Positions 39,483-43,644 of a stretch of DNA of 43,644 nt are shown here, in pieces. The stretch is taken from assembly GCA_910585165.1 (NCBI GenBank), contig CAJUBX010000009.1, positions 1 through 43,644 on the forward strand, read 5' to 3'. This stretch comes from an uncultured Oscillibacter sp. (GTDB taxonomy: Bacteria > Bacillota > Clostridia > Oscillospirales > Oscillospiraceae). A program made the translations under genes and the position numbers. A model generated the notes under the pieces. The model was not told the DNA's origin. It searched no databases and worked only from the letters and a program-made list of their open reading frames with translations. The stretch's first letter is position 1. Every line of letters starts with the position of its first letter.

Positions 39483-39511
39483 ATTATATAGAATCCGGCG
39501 GTAAAAAGCAA
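39483..39511 (-). promoter_or_regulatory. Sigma-A promoter of cdaA and the long gene run
   Basis: TTGCTT (39506-39511), 17 bases, TATAAT (39483-39488) on the minus strand, giving a leader of about 77 nt before the cdaA start. Confidence 0.72.
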
Positions 39512-39551
39512 GGTAAACCAAGGAAAAATTACCGGAAAATTCACGGTCTGT

Positions 39552-40685
39552 TCAGAATCCCCGCCCCAGGACCCCCTGGAGCGCCCGAAGCAGCCGGGCG
39601 ACTTCCTCCGGCGTGTTGAAATCGGAGAAACTGATGCGGACGGTGCCTGTGTCCAGCGTCCCCGCCGTACGGTGTGCATAGGGGGCGCAGTGAATGCCCG
39701 CACGCACGGCAATCCCCCGCTCCGCCAGAGCGGAGCCAATATTTTCCACATCTGCGCCCTCCGCCGTCAGGGACAGCACCCCCACCTGGTGTCGCAGGCC
39801 CGGGGACGCGAAAAGCCGCAGCCCGGGCATGGTCTCCAGACCCTGTACAGCCATTTGGGTCAAATGCTTTTCATGGGCCAGGATTTTATCCACGCCTCCC
39901 CGGCGGACGTACCGGACGCCTGCCAGCAGCCCGGCAATTCCAGGCATGTTGAGAGTCCCGGCCTCCAGCCGGTCCGGCAGAAAGTCCGGCATCCTCTGCT
40001 GGATGGACTGGCTGCCGGTGCCTCCCTCCAAAAGGGGATTGGCAGGTACGTCCTCCCGGCAGAGCAGCACGCCGGTGCCCTGGGGACCGTAAAGCCCTTT
40101 GTGGCCCGGCATGGCGGCAAAGGCCGCTCCCAGGGACTCCATGTCCAGGGGCAGAATTCCGGCGGACTGGGAGGCGTCCACAATGAAGGGCACCCCCCGG
40201 CTGCGGCAGACAGCCCCTATCTCCTCTATCGGCTGAACAAAGCCGAACACATTGGAAACATGGCTGCAAATCACGGCGTCGGTGCCGGGTATAATAAGGC
40301 GGTCAAAGGCCTCCGTTACCGCCTCCGGCACGAAGAGCGGAGCGGCGGCGACGGAAATCTTCGCGCCCAGCGCCTCCAGGGGGCGGGTAACGGCGTTGTG
40401 CTCATAGCCGGAGACCACCGCCCGCCCGCCTGGCGGAACCAGGCTTTTGATGGCGATATTCAGCGCATGGGTGGCGTTGAGGGTAAACACCACCTGCTCC
40501 GGATTTTTCAAGCCGAACAGCTCCGCCAGCTCCGAGCGGCATTGAAACGCCGTGTCGGCGGCCCGGGCGGCGGCGGGATAACCTCCCCGCCCCGGCGAAC
40601 TCATGGAGGCCAGCGCCTCCCACATGGCAGCGGCGACGGAAGCCGGTTTCTGGAAGCTGGTGGCTGCGCTGTCAAAATAAATCAT
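39552..40685 (-). CDS. Class V aminotransferase, cysteine desulfurase family
   Basis: 377 aa, PLP-dependent. It starts MIYFDSAATSF like group II (SufS/CsdA-like) desulfurases. VDASQSAG holds the PLP-ring Asp, and AMPGHKGLYGPQGTG holds the Schiff-base Lys. The catalytic Cys lies in RAGIHCAPYAHR near residue 332. The ATG overlaps the DUF3343 stop (ATGA). The sulfur acceptor is not evident: no SufU, IscU or Fe-S assembly gene is next to it. Its constant partner DUF3343 may take over the persulfide (inference). Confidence 0.9.
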   Translation of the reverse strand: MIYFDSAATSFQKPASVAAAMWEALASMSSPGRGGYPAAARAADTAFQCRSELAELFGLKNPEQVVFTLNATHALNIAIKSLVPPGGRAVVSGYEHNAVTRPLEALGAKISVAAAPLFVPEAVTEAFDRLIIPGTDAVICSHVSNVFGFVQPIEEIGAVCRSRGVPFIVDASQSAGILPLDMESLGAAFAAMPGHKGLYGPQGTGVLLCREDVPANPLLEGGTGSQSIQQRMPDFLPDRLEAGTLNMPGIAGLLAGVRYVRRGGVDKILAHEKHLTQMAVQGLETMPGLRLFASPGLRHQVGVLSLTAEGADVENIGSALAERGIAVRAGIHCAPYAHRTAGTLDTGTVRISFSDFNTPEEVARLLRALQGVLGRGF

Positions 40686-40933
40686 GCCTCCACCTCCTGG
40701 TACAGGCCCTTTTGGAACAGAAATATTTGAACGGGGTCCAGGCCGTCCCTGTGGAGGGCGGCCAGGGCCTCCGGCAGATGGGGAACCGCTACGCGCACAG
40801 CGTAGGCGCAGCCCATATCCGTCAGGTCCCGGGGAGGCCGGAAGATATGGCAGCGGACGCCCGCCCGGCCCAGGGACTTCTGCATCCGCTGGGCATAGGT
40901 TATAGAGCGGGCCAGGATGATATAGTGCTCCAC
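40682..40933 (-). CDS. DUF3343 small protein
   Basis: 83 aa, one DUF3343 domain, a ferredoxin-like alpha/beta fold in homologues. It opens EHYIILARSITYAQRMQKSL and keeps a single Cys pair region, GVRCHIF and MGCAYAV. Related proteins occur with YedF-like and selenium/sulfur-transfer genes, which fits its coupling to the desulfurase. GTG at 40933 is chosen because AGGAGG is 7 bases upstream; the GTG at 40939 is only one base from it. Confidence 0.82.
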   Translation of the reverse strand: MEHYIILARSITYAQRMQKSLGRAGVRCHIFRPPRDLTDMGCAYAVRVAVPHLPEALAALHRDGLDPVQIFLFQKGLYQEVEA

Positions 40934-40991
40934 AAACACTCCTCCTTTCTCTCCTATATTATGGGATTGGGAGCGAAAGGTGCCGGGACAT

Positions 40992-41018
40992 AAAAACGCC
41001 CCGCCACAGGGCGGAGCG
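40992..41018 (-). terminator. Terminator of the carD/ispD/ispF-side genes
   Basis: GCTCCGCCC pairs with GGCGGGGC on the minus strand and GTTTTTAT follows. It lies 8 nt after the stop of the 41026 gene. Confidence 0.85.
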
Positions 41019-41025
41019 AAAAACG

Positions 41026-41400
41026 CTATTGGGAGTATATGAGTTTGGTGAAAGAGCGGTCCCGCAGGCAGACCTGCCGGACTTCCCGCAGAGCGCCGTC
41101 CTGAATTTCGACATTCAGCGTATCCTGAAGGTAACCGCCCCGGACTAACCCGCTGAACAGGGTGATATACAGCGTATCGCCTTTCACCTCCCAGGCGGCT
41201 CGGCGAAACGTAGACGCACTTTTTTCCTCCTGGCTGACGGTCATGGAAAAGCAGCCATCCTCCAAGGCGAGGCTTTCAACGGACACATCCGTCGTCGGGC
41301 TTCCCCGCCGGGAAGCAAAATCCAAAGCCAACCACGGCGCGGCCAGAAAAATAAGCGTCAGAAGCAGCATGGCCGCAAATGGAATCCCGCGTATTTTCAT
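41026..41400 (-). CDS. Small secreted or membrane-anchored protein of unknown function
   Basis: 124 aa. Residues 8-27 form one hydrophobic segment (an uncleaved anchor or signal), and the other 95 residues are a beta-rich domain with no family that I recognise (GCFSMTVSQEEKSASTF, KGDTLYITLFSGL). The ATG overlaps the ispF stop (ATGA, 41397-41400) and GGAGG is 7 bases upstream, so it is translated with the isoprenoid genes. No catalytic motif is seen. Confidence 0.78.
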   Translation of the reverse strand: MKIRGIPFAAMLLLTLIFLAAPWLALDFASRRGSPTTDVSVESLALEDGCFSMTVSQEEKSASTFRRAAWEVKGDTLYITLFSGLVRGGYLQDTLNVEIQDGALREVRQVCLRDRSFTKLIYSQ

Positions 41401-41891
41401 ATGCTTTCCTCCATTTTCTCCACCAAAACCACGGCGTGGGCCGCCATGCCGGAGCCGTCCCCGGTGAAGCCCAGGCCCTCCTCGGTGGTGGCCTTGACAT
41501 TGACCTGTTCCGGTTCAATTCCCAGGGCGGCGGCCATATTCTCCGCCATTTGGGCCTTGTAAGGGGCCACCTTCGGCGCCTGAGCCAGCAGAGCCGCGTC
41601 GATATTCACCACGGCGAAGCCCTTCTCTCCCAAAAGGCGGCCCACCTCCCCCAGCAGTTCCAGGCTGGAGATGCCTTTATAAGCCGGGTCCGTGTCCGGG
41701 AACAGCTTCCCGATGTCCCCCAACCGGGCGGCTCCCGCCAGCGCGTCCATGACGGCGTGGACCAGCACGTCCGCGTCAGAATGGCCCAGAAGGCCCTTTT
41801 CCCAGGGAATTTCCACGCCGCCCAAAATCAGCCTCTGCCCGGGAACCAAGCGGTGCACGTCGTAGCCGTGGCCCACCCGCAGGTTTGTCAT
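41397..41891 (-). CDS. ispF: 2-C-methyl-D-erythritol 2,4-cyclodiphosphate synthase
   Basis: 164 aa, fifth enzyme of the MEP isoprenoid pathway. The metal-ligand set is in GHGYDVHRL (Asp10, His12 region) and GHSDADVLVHAVMDAL, and the trimer-channel motif is KATTEEGLGFTGDGSGMAAHAV. GGAGG precedes the ATG, which overlaps the ispD stop by ATGA. The ispD-ispF pair is encoded separately, not fused as in some bacteria. Confidence 0.97.
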   Translation of the reverse strand: MTNLRVGHGYDVHRLVPGQRLILGGVEIPWEKGLLGHSDADVLVHAVMDALAGAARLGDIGKLFPDTDPAYKGISSLELLGEVGRLLGEKGFAVVNIDAALLAQAPKVAPYKAQMAENMAAALGIEPEQVNVKATTEEGLGFTGDGSGMAAHAVVLVEKMEESI

Positions 41892-42619
41892 CGTCCTTCC
41901 TCCCGGGCCTTCACAATGGCCTCCGCCAAAATCATATCAACGGGCGTGGTAATCTTCAGATTCTCCTCCTCGCCCTCCACCAGAAAGACCACCTTCCCCA
42001 GCCGCTCCACAGCGGATGCGTCGTCGGTAACCGGGACCCCCTGCTCCAGGGCGGACTGGAGGGCCGCCTTCAACAAACCGGCCTCAAAAACCTGGGGGGT
42101 CTGAACGGCCCGGAGCCGTCCCCGGTCCAGGGTCTCCTCCACCCCGCCGTCCTCCCGGGCAGCCTTGACGGTATCCTTGACCGCCACGGCGGGAGCGGCG
42201 GCGGAACAGCGGGCGGCGGCGGCCACAACCCGGTCCACCAGCTCCGGCGTCGCCAGCGGACGGGCTCCGTCCTGCACCGCCAGCAGCTCCATTTCCGGCG
42301 AGGCCTCCAGGGCCGCCAGCAGTACGGAGTGGACCCGGCTTTCCCCGCCCCGGATGACCTTTACGCATTTTGTCAGCCCATAGGTCCGGCAGAGCTGGGA
42401 AATCTCCAGGATATCCTCCTCCCGGGCGGCGACGATCACCTCGTCCACGCTTCCGGCCACCTGTAGTACCGCCAGGGTCCGCACCAGCACCGGAACGCCT
42501 TCCAGCGGCTGGAGCAGCTTGTTCACGCCCCCCATCCGGGCGGAACTGCCCGCCGCAGCCACCAGCGCGGCGCAGCGGGGCCTTCTGGCCTCCCGTACCT
42601 TTTTGAAAAACGGCAGCAT
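41888..42619 (-). CDS. ispD: 2-C-methyl-D-erythritol 4-phosphate cytidylyltransferase
   Basis: 243 aa, third enzyme of the MEP pathway, joining CTP to MEP. The nucleotide loop is ALVAAAGSSARMGGVNKLL, followed by the CTP-binding AVQDGARPLATPEL and the C-terminal TDDASAVERLG. The first 15 residues (MLPFFKKVREARRPR) are a family-atypical basic extension; the GGGAGGG site 8 bases upstream supports this start. A small stem (CGCCCC/GGGGC) lies just before the site. It follows carD by 69 nt, the usual order in Firmicutes. Confidence 0.96.
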   Translation of the reverse strand: MLPFFKKVREARRPRCAALVAAAGSSARMGGVNKLLQPLEGVPVLVRTLAVLQVAGSVDEVIVAAREEDILEISQLCRTYGLTKCVKVIRGGESRVHSVLLAALEASPEMELLAVQDGARPLATPELVDRVVAAAARCSAAAPAVAVKDTVKAAREDGGVEETLDRGRLRAVQTPQVFEAGLLKAALQSALEQGVPVTDDASAVERLGKVVFLVEGEEENLKITTPVDMILAEAIVKAREEGR

Positions 42620-42688
42620 TGTGAATTCCCTCCCTGCCCCGCTTTGGGGCGTTTGAACAGGCGCTCTTCCAGGCGGCGCGGCCCCCGA

Positions 42689-43186
42689 TTACTGCGGAAC
42701 CGGCGGCTTCTGCATGACCGCCCGGTCCAGCCGCGCCTCCGCGTCCTGATAGTCGCAGCCCTCCACCAGCGCGATTTCCGAGAGAATGATCTGCTTTGCG
42801 CTGTGGAGCATTTTTCGCTCTCCCGTGGACAGCCCCCGGCGGGACTCCCGCCGCATCAGGCCCTTGACCACCCGGGCCACCTCGTTGAGGTCCCCGCTTT
42901 TCAGCCGGAGGAGGTTTTCCTGATAACGCTTGTTCCAATTGGAACTCGCCTCCACCTCCAAGGCGGGAATGCCGTCAAAGAACGCCTCCGCCTCCGCCTC
43001 CGAGATGATGGAGCGGATGCCGATGGCCTGGCAGTTGGCGGTTGGAATCTTCAGCACCAGCCCGCCAACGGGCATCTGAAAGACATAGTACTCCTTCAGC
43101 TTGCCCGCCACCTTTTCCTGCACAACATCCGCGATGACACCTGCCCCGTGCATGGGATGCACGATCAGGTCCCCGATTTGAAACAT
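42689..43186 (-). CDS. CarD/CdnL-family transcription factor
   Basis: 165 aa. The N-terminal Tudor-like RNA-polymerase-interaction domain (MFQIGDLIVHPMHGAGVI, EYYVFQMPVGGLVLKIP) is followed by a helical DNA-minor-groove domain with the conserved Trp (SSNWNKRYQENLLRLKSGDL, broken into WNKRYQ and EVARVVKGLMRRE). It stabilises open promoter complexes, often at rRNA promoters. AAGGGG is about 8 bases before the ATG at 43186, which fits the family start. Confidence 0.93.
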   Translation of the reverse strand: MFQIGDLIVHPMHGAGVIADVVQEKVAGKLKEYYVFQMPVGGLVLKIPTANCQAIGIRSIISEAEAEAFFDGIPALEVEASSNWNKRYQENLLRLKSGDLNEVARVVKGLMRRESRRGLSTGERKMLHSAKQIILSEIALVEGCDYQDAEARLDRAVMQKPPVPQ

Positions 43187-43380
43187 GGACACCCCTTTCT
43201 CTGTCGCGGCCTCCGCCGCTGTGTTGTTTGCCTCTTGACATACCTGATTCCATGCTGGTTCCAAGTTCCGTGCCAATATTTCCGATTCCGTGCAAAGGCT
43301 GTCCTGGGTAGGGACTGCTGTCCAACGAAGTTCCTGTGAGACAAACACCACACAGCAGAGGCCCCGCAGAGAGCGGCGGC

Positions 43381-43644
43381 TCAGCGCTTGCTGGATCGCC
43401 GCCAGATATGCATCTTCTCCGCCTCGGCGATGAGTTCCTCCCGGAACTGGGGATGGGCCAGGCCGATGAGGCCCTCCGCCCGCTCCCAGGTGGATTTGCC
43501 CTTGACATTAAACTTGCCGTACTCCGTTACAATCCAGTGGAGGTTTGTGCGGGTGGCAGTGACGACGGAACCCTCCACCAGGGTGGGCCGGATGCGGGAT
43601 TTCAGCTGGCCGGTCTTCTTGTCCATAAAGGAGGAGGAGCAGCA
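43381..43644 (-). CDS. Acyl-CoA:acetate CoA-transferase / acetyl-CoA hydrolase family, C-terminal part
   Basis: The frame is open to the window edge, so only the last 87 codons are seen. KSRIRPTLVEGSVVTATRTN and HWIVTEYGKFNVKGKS followed by ERAEGLIGLAHPQFREEL are the C-terminal signature of the AcH/4-hydroxybutyrate and butyryl-CoA:acetate CoA-transferase family. In gut clostridia such enzymes finish butyrate or propionate formation by moving CoA to acetate. Which acyl group is used cannot be told from this end. No strong terminator follows before carD. Confidence 0.85.
   Translation of the reverse strand, partial: CCSSSFMDKKTGQLKSRIRPTLVEGSVVTATRTNLHWIVTEYGKFNVKGKSTWERAEGLIGLAHPQFREELIAEAEKMHIWRRSSKR

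Noticed and set aside
43234..43262. TTGACA on the plus strand as a promoter
   Set aside because: No -10-like hexamer lies 16-18 bases downstream and there is no plus-strand gene after it.
42689..43351. Longer carD start, giving 220 codons
   Set aside because: The extra 55 codons do not resemble CarD and the ATG at 43186 has a good ribosome-binding site and the family's first residues.
1..43644. tRNA genes, rRNA genes, CRISPR arrays, phage or toxin-antitoxin modules
   Set aside because: I looked for these by eye on both strands and saw no cloverleaf, no regularly spaced repeats and no recognisable phage or toxin genes.

Overview
The window looks like a chromosomal segment of a spore-forming, GC-rich gut clostridium of the Oscillospiraceae type (Flavonifractor / Lawsonibacter / Pseudoflavonifractor-like). 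This is inferred from gene content: spoIVA and spoVM, a pyrophosphate-type phosphofructokinase, a CoA-transferase, the VTC-DUF4956-CotH trio, DUF5685 and DUF3343 families, Shine-Dalgarno-rich starts and many ATGA overlaps. No tRNA, rRNA, phage or CRISPR array was seen.

Layout. 1-493: an alpha/beta-hydrolase remnant cut at its 5' side by what looks like the end of a mobile element. 582-1134: RNase P RNA with a consensus promoter and a terminator. 1132-5565: a membrane-tethered XRE regulator, divergent from a VTC polyphosphate-polymerase-like / DUF4956 / CotH-kinase operon. 5708-8260: DUF1858-trmK-nif3-yebC operon. 8413-10860: divergent fba and PPi-type pfk with back-to-back promoters. 10923-12611: ECF sigma/anti-sigma pair with a matching ECF-type promoter. 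12660-14318: coaX and an ankyrin gene broken by a -1 shift at an A7 run. 14452-16034: an AT-richer membrane protein, then ogt and a CPCC protein. 16137-17679: spoIVA. 17754-20304: polar amino acid ABC transporter. 20373-22053: SPOCS/LysM protein and the 22-codon spoVM. 22077-22442: a MITE-like foldback element that meets the stop codon of a Gly/Cys-rich small membrane protein.

22494-39511 is one long minus-strand run with gaps of at most about 50 nt: cdaA, ybbR, rseC-like, DUF5685, J-domain protein, a 41-aa Cys-rich ORF, yicC, remA, gmk, rpoZ, priA, def, fmt, Zn-peptidase, rsmB, rlmN, prpC, prkC, rsgA. It joins c-di-AMP synthesis, nucleotide supply, replication restart, translation initiation, RNA modification, Ser/Thr phosphorylation and ribosome assembly. 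The order yicC to rsgA, followed by spoVM, matches the Bacillus subtilis yloC-prkC-cpgA-spoVM region, which supports the spoVM call. 39552-43644 holds a cysteine desulfurase-like gene with DUF3343, carD-ispD-ispF plus a secreted protein, and the 3' end of an acyl-CoA:acetate CoA-transferase.

Sporulation theme: spoIVA and the SPOCS/LysM gene share a near-identical candidate sigma-E promoter (CATA-containing -35, 14-nt spacer, CATAGAGT -10), and spoVM, whose family partner is SpoIVA, lies directly upstream of the second one.
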